Source of the DNA: Apodemus sylvaticus
Taxonomy: Eukaryota > Chordata > Mammalia > Rodentia > Muridae
Reading direction: 5' to 3'
NCBI RefSeq assembly: GCF_947179515.1
Contig: NC_067481.1
Span: 39,533,704-39,597,703, forward strand
DNA length: 64,000 nucleotides
The notes under the pieces were generated by a model. The model did no database searches. It had not been told where the DNA came from and saw only the letters and a program-made list of their open reading frames with translations. How positions within the stretch are numbered: the first letter of the stretch is position 1; each line of letters starts with the position of its first letter. The translations under genes were made by a program, and so were the position numbers. Below are positions 56,177 through 64,000 of this stretch, piece by piece.

Positions 56177-56535
56177 TTTACTAGAGTTATTCATCTCATT
56201 TTATGTGTGAGTGTCTTGCCTGCACTACATGCATGCTTGGTGCCTAAAGAAGTCAGGGCATTGGATTTCCTCAAACTGGAATTATGAATGGTTGTGAACC
56301 ACCATGTGAGTACTGGAAACCACGACTAGCCCAGGTCCTCTGCAAGAGCACGTGCTCGTAGCCACTGAGCCGCCTCTCTAGCCTCTTTCTTTTATTTGTA
56401 AATAACTATGTGCCAGCAAGCACACATGGAGGGAGAGGCACAGGACTCTCCTTGAAGCTAGGGTTACAGGCAGTTGCTACGAACTCAACTTGGGATTCTT
56501 TCTATACACTTCTCTTAACCATCTCTTCAGGCCCC
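56177..56535 (-). mobile_element. Two B3-family SINEs (reversed)
   Basis: First at 56177-56385 (GGTTGTGAACCACCATGTG, CACTGAGCCGCCTCTC). Second, more decayed, at 56396-56535 (ends CTTAACCATCTCTTCAGGCC). Confidence 0.75.
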
Positions 56536-56560
56536 AAACAGATCATTAAAAATGCATTTG

Positions 56561-56701
56561 TGGGTGTGATGGCTCAGCAGGTAAAGACTCTCATTGCCAA
56601 GCCTGACAAACTCAGGACCCATGTGATGGAAGGAGAAAAGTCCTCTGACCTCTGCATGCACACCCTGGCACGTGGGCCCGCACATATGCATAAATAAATG
56701 T
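56561..56701 (+). mobile_element. B2-family SINE (B3A-like)
   Basis: GTGTGATGGCTCAGCAGG head, CCAAGCCTGACAAACTCAGG, tail ATAAATAAATG. Confidence 0.75.
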
Positions 56702-56711
56702 GCATTCAGTT

Positions 56712-56852
56712 GCCAGAGATGGTGGTGCACACCAGAACTTAGGAGTACTTGAGAGGACCAAGTGGCAGGAGGATCAGGCATTCAAGGTTATTCTCTGCTA
56801 CACAATGGGTCTGAGGCCAGCCTGGGCTACATGAGACCCTGTGTCAAACAAA
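56712..56852 (+). mobile_element. B1-related SINE
   Basis: CCAGAGATGGTGGTGCACACC and GAGGCCAGCCTGGGCTACATG. Confidence 0.75.
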
Positions 56853-56999
56853 GCAAATAACGCCCCCAGATCTGTAGGCTGAATGCAGACCCGCTGCCAT
56901 ACAGAACTGGGGGAATAAAAGCAAAGGCAATCAAATCTAGCTCTTTGGCTTTTTTTTTTAAATCTTTAGATAGTATACCTTTTTTGGGAGGGTAGGGGG

Positions 57000-57124
57000 A
57001 GATGGGGTCTCTATATATAGTTCTGGAACTGGCATATAGACCAGGCTGGCCTTGAACTCAGAGATCCTCCTGTCTCTGCCTCTCCTGAGTGCTGGGATTA
57101 AAGCTGTGTGCCACCACGTCTGAC
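57000..57124 (-). mobile_element. B1 SINE (reversed)
   Basis: GATGGGGTCTCTATATATAG, ACCAGGCTGGCCTTGAACTC, GTGTGCCACCACGTCTG. Confidence 0.85.
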
Positions 57125-57334
57125 ATACAGCAAGCACACTTCTAAGTAAGTGAGAGTGAAGAGGAAGTCCAGGCTTTATCTGTCCTTCCTTCACTAAACC
57201 ATCCTGAGGGAGAGGAGGGATTGTGACCAGACACCAGCTCTAGGGAAGGGCCCTGCTCTCAGAAGCTGGGACATCTATTTCCTGCTAAACAGAATCATCA
57301 CTGTACTTTTTCCTTTAAATTATGTTCTAGTTTT

Positions 57335-57437
57335 TGAGATAGGGTCTCATTATGTAGCCCAGGCTAACCTCAAACTCACGATCTTCTGCCTCAGCCTTCT
57401 GAATACTGGAATTACAGATGATTGTCACCAGGCCTGG
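57335..57437 (-). mobile_element. Old B1 SINE (reversed)
   Basis: GAGATAGGGTCTCATTATG, GTAGCCCAGGCTAACCTC, TTCTGAATACTGGAATTAC. Confidence 0.75.
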
Positions 57438-57518
57438 TTTTTAAGAATCACCATTTTATACTCAGGAAAGGATGTGTATCATTTTAGTGGAACAAGGTCC
57501 ACAGGGAGAAAATCTTAC

Positions 57519-58112
57519 CTTGAACAGAAAGGTCAAAGGTTGCCAGTTCACTTTTGATCATTTCTTCACTGGACTTCATTTTGCTTTGTGAATTAGCTAC
57601 TAAAAAGTCAAACTTGCTGATTTTGGGCTTTTCACTTTGAAATTCTCCAAAGTCGTCTGCACCCTCCTTGGGGGTTCCATGAGAGGCCACACTGGAAGCT
57701 GGGCTGGGACATGTGGTCTCTTGGCTCCGGTCCACCATGGTCATGTCCTGCCTTGTGAAATCCTGAAAGTCCCCACTGTCATACTCTTTCTGCTCGGTGG
57801 TCTGGGGCATCGTGTCTTTAAAGCTGGCAAAAGCTGGGAAGGGAGTCTCTGGAAGAGCATCCTCACTGGCCAAGGCTGATCCTTTGGAGAGAGATGATAT
57901 GGTGATGTTTTCAGAACTGCCAAATGAGATCTCTTTTGTTTGAAGGTTTGAGGCGGCTGAGAAGGACCCACTTCCTGCTGAGAGGACGAATGGAGAGAGT
58001 TTTCTGCCCTGAGGTGCATCACCCCTGTCTGACCATTCCCAGCTTACAAGTGTGCTCACTGTGAAATGGCTACTACAGCTTCCAAAAGCAGCACAGGTTA
58101 AGTCCTCTACAT
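57519..58112 (-). CDS. Synrg: Synrg (gamma-synergin) 594-nt exon with AP-1 ear-binding-type motifs
   Basis: The 5'-most Synrg exon recognised in the window. It follows a CTTTCAG acceptor (58113-58114) and ends CAAG|GTAAG. With one base from an upstream exon it opens DVEDLTCAAFGSCSSHFTVS and runs to SELATFDLSVQ, matching human SYNRG as I recall it. It carries acidic-Phe motifs SGDFQDF and ADDFGEF, of the DFxDF/DDFGxF type that binds the gamma-ear of adaptor AP-1 and GGA proteins. Gamma-synergin is a cytosolic partner of AP-1 at the trans-Golgi network and endosomes. The eight Synrg exons here total 1,337 coding bases, the last 445 residues of a protein of roughly 1,300. The EH domain and the other motifs lie beyond position 64000. 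All splice phases agree, so the gene looks intact. Confidence 0.97.
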
Positions 58113-58310
58113 CTGAAAGGGAAGTGCGGTCCCACAGTTAGAGGCGAGCTCCTAAATCAGGCCAAGTGCCTAGAATATTTCACCAGACATATGCCATGCT
58201 GCAAAAGCTATAGTCAGGGCTTGTGCTAAAATTAAAGGCTGTAACGTTTGATCTTTACGAAACCTATTAGTATTCAGTTAGCATTTCTAGTTGATTATAA
58301 ACAATGATTT

Positions 58311-58437
58311 TAGCTGGGCATGGTGGTACACACCTTTAATCTCAGCATTTGGGAAGCAGATTCCTGTGCATTTGAGCCCAACCTGGTATACAGAGGGTTC
58401 AAGGACAGCCAGGTCTACAAAGAGACCCTGTCTCCAA
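58311..58437 (+). mobile_element. B1 SINE
   Basis: AGCTGGGCATGGTGGTACAC, CAGCATTTGGGAAGCAG and CAAAGAGACCCTGTCTCC, then a CAACA tail. Confidence 0.85.
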
Positions 58438-58594
58438 AAACAACATAACAACAAAAAAAATCCTTTCCATTATTTATAAAAAATTACTATAAAGATAGAT
58501 TATACAGTCATGCACATACTGTTTGACAGAAGACTCAGATCATTTAATGAATTATTCCCTTTAAAGCTTGAAGACATACTTACATATTTCTTAC

Positions 58595-58670
58595 CTAAAA
58601 CATGTCTCCTTTTCTCTACGCTGTGTTGGACAGTGCTTCTCTTAAGCACAGTTAAAGGAAATATGACGAA
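58595..58670 (-). other. Synrg: Candidate Synrg cassette exon (76 nt)
   Basis: Between TTTTTAG (58671-58672) and a strong donor TTTTAG|GTAAGA. Open in the frame that leaves one base G to complete the Asp codon of the 594-nt exon; encodes 25 basic/hydrophobic residues starting FVIFPLTVLKRS. Not in any gamma-synergin sequence I know. Confidence 0.3.
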
Positions 58671-58801
58671 CTAAAAATTCAGTTACTTAAAACAAAAAAG
58701 TAAACACCGTCTCATCTAACTTTTAATAAATCACTAGAAATCTCTGCATCAGACAAAGAGAATATGGGGTTCTAGTCAAGCGGTCACTTACCTCAGTTTT
58801 A

Positions 58802-58831
58802 TTTTGGTCAGTTTGGATATCCTATTGCTGG
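58802..58831 (-). other. Synrg: Candidate Synrg microexon (30 nt)
   Basis: CAATAG acceptor and GAG|GTAAGTG donor (near-consensus) flank ten open codons, DIQTDQNKTE, phase 0 at both ends, which matches entry into the 76-nt candidate. Confidence 0.3.
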
Positions 58832-58896
58832 GATGGAATATGAGAAAAACCAAAATTAACCTGAACTACGTTAGTCCTTAAAAGAACAGAATAAGG

Positions 58897-58973
58897 GGCC
58901 TGTGTGTGGAGGAGCACACCTCACTCCCAGAGGGCAGAGGCAGACGGATCTCTGGGTTCCAGGCCAGCAAATG
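58897..58973 (+). mobile_element. B1 SINE fragment
   Basis: GGGCAGAGGCAGACGGATC and TCCAGGCCAGCAAATG; 3' half missing. Confidence 0.65.
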
Positions 58974-59115
58974 AAAAGCGTGAGGCCCTTCTGGGATGCT
59001 TCTGCTTCAGTAACGCATCTCCCTCCTCACACTCACTGAAGAGGGGGAGAAGTAAGGGGAAGATGAGCTGACGAGAGGACTCGCCATCTTGTTTGGATAC
59101 ATTTAAATAAGTAAG

Positions 59116-59250
59116 ATTGATGAGGTGGTACACGCCCTCCATCCCAGCTCTTGGGAGGCAGAGGCAGGCTGATCTGCAAAGTGAGTTCCAGGACAGCCAG
59201 GGTTGTCTCAGAAAATGAATGAATGGATGGATGAATGAATAAATGAATGA
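59116..59250 (+). mobile_element. B1 SINE with (ATGA)n tail
   Basis: GGTGGTACACGCCCTCC, CTTGGGAGGCAGAGGCAGG and CAGGACAGCCAGGG; the tail has become an ATGA/ATGG array at 59213-59250. Confidence 0.8.
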
Positions 59251-59604
59251 TGAGGTAGTAGAAGACAGCAAATGCAGTTTTTTGGTCTGACAGGCCTAAC
59301 TTTGACTCTACCACCTACTTACTTTCTTACTACCGGGCACTAACCGTCTGGCCTTGAACTCCTGTCAACCCTCCCAATTCAGCCCCAAGTGTACTTTTCT
59401 GAGTCCTGGGTATGCTCCTCTATGAACTGGTGAGGAGACTATGTACTTATGAGGATAATGCGTGTGGAAGGTTGGTCAGCGCCCAGAGAACAACACATGT
59501 AACAGCTGGAATTCTTTCTGAGTAAAAAAAATAAAAAGGCGACTCATCATTTTGGGGATGTTCCTAGGAAAAGCTCATTTTCTTCCCCTCTCCTCCCTTC
59601 TATC

Positions 59605-59674
59605 ATACGGAGGATTGAACCAGGGCCGTGAGCACCCTAGGCAAGTGCCGGGCCTTTGGCTATGTCTCTAGCTC
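59605..59674 (-). mobile_element. ID element (reversed)
   Basis: GGATTGAACCAGGGCCGTGAG and CCCTAGGCAAGTGCCGGG, the complement of the ID head. Confidence 0.7.
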
Positions 59675-59682
59675 TCTGTTTT

Positions 59683-59795
59683 TAACTCTGTTGAGACAGT
59701 CTCTTACTAACTTGCCTAGGTTGAGCTTTAACTCAAAATCCTCCTGCCTCAGTCTCCCCAGTAGCTGGAACTACAGACCTGAGTCATCAGCCTTG
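59683..59795 (-). mobile_element. Old B1-related SINE (reversed)
   Basis: TTGAGACAGTCTCTTACTAAC, ATCCTCCTGCCTCAGTCTCC, GTAGCTGGAACTACAG. Confidence 0.6.
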
Positions 59796-59945
59796 CTTTT
59801 CAGATAATTTTCAAAAAGCAAAACGAGCGAAGCTGCCTATGGGTGGAGTGGAGAAGCCCCGTTCCATAGGGCACTGGGTCAGGCTAGAGGCACCTTATTT
59901 CATTTTACCTACTTTATATGAGGTGAGAAGGCCAACCACCTTGAT

Positions 59946-59946
<1 letters not shown>

Positions 59947-59994
<48 letters not shown>
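59947..59994. repeat. (CA)n microsatellite
   Basis: About 24 uninterrupted CA units. Confidence 0.97.
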
Positions 59995-59996
<2 letters not shown>

Positions 59997-60739
59997 TGAC
60001 TGACAAGGAATCCGAAGTTCTGTGACCTGGACTTTCACCATAGTCAACAGGTGACAGGACATTAGCCACTTCCCGTCCCTTCCCAGCAACAGCACAGTTG
60101 CTGTAGTGTAGGGATTCGGTTCTGGCCCCTTCCACAGTTCTCCCACCATCCCTCCACATAGCCCCCTAAGCTCTGATAAGAGCATTAAATGAATAATAAA
60201 AATGCCAGGCACAGCCAAGCAGTAAAAGGCAAATTTCTTCTGCTAAATGATGGACTTCAAAATTTTGCAGTACAAACTGCACCCTTCATGTGCGGCTTGC
60301 TTAACACAAAGGACAAATGATCTGGGTGACAGGTTTATAGCTCAGAATGAATGAAGCAAGCTGTCAGACAAAGCGCTCGTTTAGTCCCTCACTGCAGTGT
60401 GCTCCCCTTTGGTAGAAGGATCGACCTGGATCCAGGTGTCCAGGCCCAGATGAGGTGCCACTCCATCAGGAGGCAGATGCTCAGAGATGGTTTGTCAGGG
60501 TCAGCAGAATGTCTCACCGCAGATATGCTTACTACTAGACTCTTCCAGAAAGCTCTTTGGGGAAACCGTATCAGAAACTGGCTCTAGTATCCTATCTATT
60601 AAAGAAAGGGTAGTGATTGTTTTTTCTGTAGACCAAAGATAAACTTTTGGAAAGACAGCTCCAGATCAAACACTGCAAACAAGTTGCTATGGTAATAAAA
60701 AGACCTTTTGTGCAAATATGCCACAAAAAAAGAAAGTCT

Positions 60740-60761
60740 GTTTTTTTTTTTTTTTTTTTTG
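60740..60761. repeat. T homopolymer
   Basis: More than 20 consecutive T between unique sequences. Confidence 0.95.
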
Positions 60762-61461
60762 TAAATCAAGACTGACTCATGACATTATAAGTGATATGGA
60801 TTGCCTTAGCCAAAGAGCTTCTAAGACTTTTTATAACTACAAAGGCATTAACCAAAGAGTAGACAAGTTGTGAGTCACTGGACAAAGCTTTGAAGCCGGA
60901 TGGTCTTACTTTTGCTTATTCATTGGCTCCTAGTGTGTGAAAGTCATTTTCTAAAGAGTAATTAATTTGAATCTGTAAGCACTAAAGCTGCTATTACATA
61001 AGAACTAAAAGCAAACAGTTACATAACACCTTTCCTGAAGGCTTAGCATCTATACACAATATTAATACAGATGCGCTTTTTTTTTTGGTAGAGTGAATAC
61101 TGATGAACTATCTTCTAAGAGAAAGCTGGCACATTAGTACACTGCAGGAAAGGGGCAAACAAGAAACCCTCACTCTCTTTTATCCGTAGCTCCCTATTTG
61201 CTTAGCAGTGCAGATCCACATAGTACTATAAAAGATTTCAAAAATAATCAGTAATAAGGCCTTTAGCATGAAGGACAGGAGCCCTGGCTGGGAAAAAAAA
61301 TGACACAGGGTGCTGTAGTCACCAAAGTGACTAGAGGTGGCTTTGCGATGTCACAGCCAAATTCTGAAAACTGTGAGAGAAAAAAAAAAAAGAAAACCAG
61401 ATAATGACCACAATAAAAGGAGCTGTCACTGTGGTATCTCTGATCCTCCAGTGGGCTCCAG

Positions 61462-61530
61462 GGTGGTGCTAGGGAACCGGCGATGGTGGTGCTAGGGAAC
61501 CGGCGATGGTGGTGCTAGGGAACCGGCGAT
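61462..61530. repeat. Perfect 23-bp tandem triplication
   Basis: GGTGGTGCTAGGGAACCGG plus CGAT repeated exactly three times (61462-61484, 61485-61507, 61508-61530). No mismatches, so the array is young or homogenised. Confidence 0.97.
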
Positions 61531-62429
61531 GGGGGCTGGGAACAAGGCAAACTGTGTGCTTTCACACACGGATTTGTTTGCAACCAGGAATTCACTACGA
61601 CAAAGAGCAAAAGACTAAACAGTACAACCTGTTTCCTATCATGGATCAAATCAAGGCTTGGATTTCTCTCCTACAGGCAGAAAACCCCGTTGGGCTCCCC
61701 ACTAACCTCTATTCACATCCACTCTGGATGCATGTTATACATGAAAACAAGGTATTCCCAGGCATGTAAGCTGCCACCACAGGACACAGAGGCCAGACAC
61801 TTCCCTCTCACCCACCCCACCCTCCCCAGGGATGTTTTCTGAAGCCATGGGCGTATACCTTGGAGACTAGAAGTTACTTTTAAGGAAGGGGTTTAGAAAG
61901 AGGAATAAAAAAGCCTTCCTTTATACGTACAATTCCACTACTGTGGAGTGTTTTGCATAGCAGTAGCAACATTTGCTGGCCCAGAGAGAGAGCACCAATC
62001 CAGATTTAGCCTAGCCTTTATTCAACACAGACCAGGAAAGGTTTGCATATTTCCATTTCTCCCAACTCTCCCTTAGAGAACAGTCTCCTCTAACTGTAAT
62101 GCCTGGTCAGTGTTCTGGTGAGTCTGAAGTGCCCTGGAGGCGTAGCTGCAGAGGACGGGAAAAGGGACCTGGCTATGCAACAAGCTACGACACACTGTCT
62201 GACCACCTCCCTGTTTTCAATCTGTATAGGAACTTCTCATTCTGTGCTTATACTGACTCCTGTGACGATGCTATCGTTTAAATTGTAACCAAACTGTAAG
62301 CATCTTCAGGTTTCTATGTCGACCCTTTTAAGTTCAATAAAGAGAACCTGCAAGCATGAGAATACTGAATTCAGAGGAGTCTAGAAGTCAAAGAGACAGT
62401 AAGGCTGTCCATGGTGGATCAGGGAACCC

Positions 62430-62608
62430 CTGGCTGGAGACAGGGCTCAGAGGTTGAGAGCAGGTACTGCTCATTCTAACAGAGGACCCAGCATCCGTGC
62501 CAGGGAGCTGACAACTGTGTGTAACTCCTGTTCTAGGGGATCCAATACCTCTGGCCTCTGTAGCACCGGAACTTAAATGCACGCTACCCACACACATACA
62601 ATTAAAAA
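62430..62608 (+). mobile_element. B3 SINE
   Basis: CTGGCTGGAGACAGGGCTCAG head, CTAGGGGATCCAATACC, tail CATACAATTAAAAA. Confidence 0.75.
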
Positions 62609-62890
62609 CAATAGAAATCTAATGACACCGAATGAGCACAAAGGATGTTACGCATAATGAAGGCTTTCTGGCTACCAAAAGCTAGAGAAACAGATTTAGG
62701 AGGTAGCGCCCTCTTATGACCAGAGTTCCCAGAATCACTTGGTTGACAATCCCCAAACAACTTATCAAAAGTCCGCAAACGACAGAACTAAGGAGAAGCC
62801 ACTCATAAGAAAAAATAATTTGAGCTGAGATTGTACCTCTGTGGAAGTGTGCATGCTCAGCGTGCAATACATAAACACACAGAAGCAAAA

Positions 62891-62993
62891 ATAGCTGGGC
62901 ATGGTGACACGTGCCTATAATCCTAGCTACTCTGAGGCAGGGGATAACTTAAACTCAGATCAACCTAGGCAGCACAGTGAGATCTTGACTCAA
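62891..62993 (+). mobile_element. Old B1-related SINE
   Basis: AGCTGGGCATGGTGACACG, ATAATCCTAGCTACTCTGAG, GTGAGATCTTGACTC; an early B1/7SL-like form. Confidence 0.7.
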
Positions 62994-63029
62994 ACCGACC
63001 AACCAAAGAAGAATAAATAAAAATAACTG

Positions 63030-63164
63030 TGACAGGTGGTAATACCTGTTTTTAATCTCAGCACATGGGAGGCAAAGGCAGGTGGATCTGAGTTCAAGGC
63101 CAGCTTGGTCTACAAAGTGAGTTCCAGGACAGCCAGGGCTACCCAGGGAAACCCTGTCTCAAAC
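63030..63164 (+). mobile_element. B1 SINE
   Basis: CATGGGAGGCAAAGGCAGG and GAGTTCAAGGCCAGC to GAAACCCTGTCTC, full 3' end. Confidence 0.88.
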
Positions 63165-63166
63165 AA

Positions 63167-63202
<36 letters not shown>

Positions 63203-63250
63203 CTCCTCCTCCTCCTCCTCCTCCTCCTCCTCCTCATCATCATCATCGTC
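63165..63250. repeat. Triplet array (AAC)n(TCC)n(TCA)n
   Basis: About 12 AAC, then about 11 CTC/TCC, then five TCA units, growing out of the A tail of the preceding B1. Confidence 0.95.
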
Positions 63251-63727
63251 CTTCAGTGATTTTAGAAGCTAGCACAGCTTGTGTGACATTGCTAGTGTTC
63301 TCTGTGAGCACACTGTTTCCTCTGATAGCCAGCACGGATTCTATCTAACAGGAGCAGCAGAGTGACTGCAGAACACTAGTGTGTTTGTGGGATGTCTCAT
63401 ACACTGACAGAGACAAGCATTAGCCAACTGTATCTTACTGGGCATCAGGATAAACAACCAACCACAGTGTTATTTGAACCTAGACCACAGAATGCAAGTC
63501 TCTACCATGCATGACCACATACAAAGGATATTCTGTTATTATGCTGTTAAAACTACCTCCCTAAAAATAATACGGTGTCTGGACACAGTGAGTGGCTCAG
63601 TGAGTGACAGATACACACAGAGACAGTCACTTCTGCTCATCAGGAAGCTAAAGTGCCTGGTAGAACTGCTCTGACTTTAGAGACTCTACTGACAAAGGAA
63701 GCCAAAGCCCCGTGGGGCAGTGTCCTG

Positions 63728-63785
63728 GGCTGCTGGGTCTCTAGCTCGAGACCCTGTGGCTGGCTGCTGGGGTCTCTAGCTCGAG
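63728..63785. repeat. Imperfect direct duplication
   Basis: GGCTGCTGGGTCTCTAGCTC at 63728 recurs, one G longer, at 63762; period 34 bases, two copies. Confidence 0.8.
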
Positions 63786-64000
63786 GCTTTTCTCCCCAGC
63801 TTGTTAGCAGCACAGATGGCTGAAATGCAGAGTACTCTGTACATGGTTTAACAGTAACCTCCTTCAGCTTTCAACACATATACATCTCAAGTGGAAGGCC
63901 TGGCTTTTCCAAGAGGAAACTTCACCTGACACCCAACTTTTTTCCTTTCTTGGGTGGCATATCAAAGTGCCTTCTGGAATCTTACTCAAAATCCCCATTT

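Larger units (their letters stand above)
54974..57518 (-). other. Synrg: Synrg intron
   Basis: 2.5 kb, at least half SINE (B3, B1, B2-type), including a B1 inside a B3. 55.0-55.6 kb is unique. Confidence 0.9.
58113..64000 (-). other. Synrg: Synrg intron (partial, at least 5.9 kb)
   Basis: I looked for the upstream Synrg exon, which should end in a phase 1 G, and did not find it; it is probably outside the window. The intron contains two small candidate exons, B1s, a B3, ID elements, simple repeats and a perfect 23-bp triplication. 60.2-61.4, 61.6-62.4 and 63.25-64.0 kb are unique with nothing assigned. Confidence 0.8.

Noticed and set aside
63036..63272. Open frame with poly-Asn and poly-Ser.
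   Set aside because: It is a translation of a B1 followed by AAC and TCC triplet repeats.
58113..64000. Search for the next upstream canonical Synrg exon.
   Set aside because: No minus-strand segment encodes the residues expected before DVEDL; the exon is probably beyond the window.
1..64000. CRISPR arrays, defence islands, prophage, operons or secretion systems.
   Set aside because: The DNA is rodent nuclear sequence with spliced genes and SINEs. The short tandem repeats found are microsatellites or minisatellites, not spacer-bearing arrays.

Overview
The window is vertebrate nuclear DNA from a murine rodent. B1, B2/B3, B4 and ID SINEs occur in dozens of copies, together with solo LTRs, three URR1-like hAT elements, an L1 3' end and many dinucleotide arrays. 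Spliced exons with GT-AG borders match three mammalian genes in a known order, Tada2a - Dusp14 - Synrg. That order corresponds to human 17q12 and mouse chromosome 11. I cannot fix the species within Murinae from this sequence alone. There are no bacterial, viral or CRISPR-type gene clusters, and I found no convincing novel system.

Layout. 1-917 is the last Tada2a intron. 918-1103 is its last coding exon (C-terminal SWIRM domain), followed by a 3'UTR and poly(A) signal near 1754. 1.8-11.6 kb is repeat-rich intergenic DNA with a decayed tRNA-Arg relic. 11.6-31.6 kb is Dusp14 on the plus strand: a CpG-island promoter, a possible alternative first exon near 13.1-13.2 kb, a candidate 5'UTR exon at 28.5 kb, and one coding exon (198 residues, intact HCxxGxSRS active site). 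Its large intron holds an L1 3' end and a possible retrocopy of unknown parent. 31.6-34.2 kb separates two convergent 3' ends. 34.2-64 kb is the 3' half of Synrg on the minus strand: eight exons encoding the last 445 residues of gamma-synergin, with a 3'UTR of about 3.35 kb. Its introns are packed with SINEs, solo LTRs, microsatellites and two minisatellites.

How the genes relate. They are unrelated in function and share only the neighbourhood. Tada2a is a chromatin adaptor of histone acetyltransferase complexes. Dusp14 is a cytosolic dual-specificity phosphatase of MAPK and TAK1/TAB1 signalling. Synrg is an AP-1 adaptor partner in clathrin trafficking. Tada2a and Dusp14 are in tandem; Dusp14 and Synrg converge.

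The observations most worth checking are two in-phase candidate exons in the 5'-most Synrg intron, a stop-free stretch spliced upstream of the Dusp14 ATG, a retrocopy-like block with a poly(A) tail, and two small minisatellites. Repeat boundaries are estimates by eye, usually within 10-20 bases.
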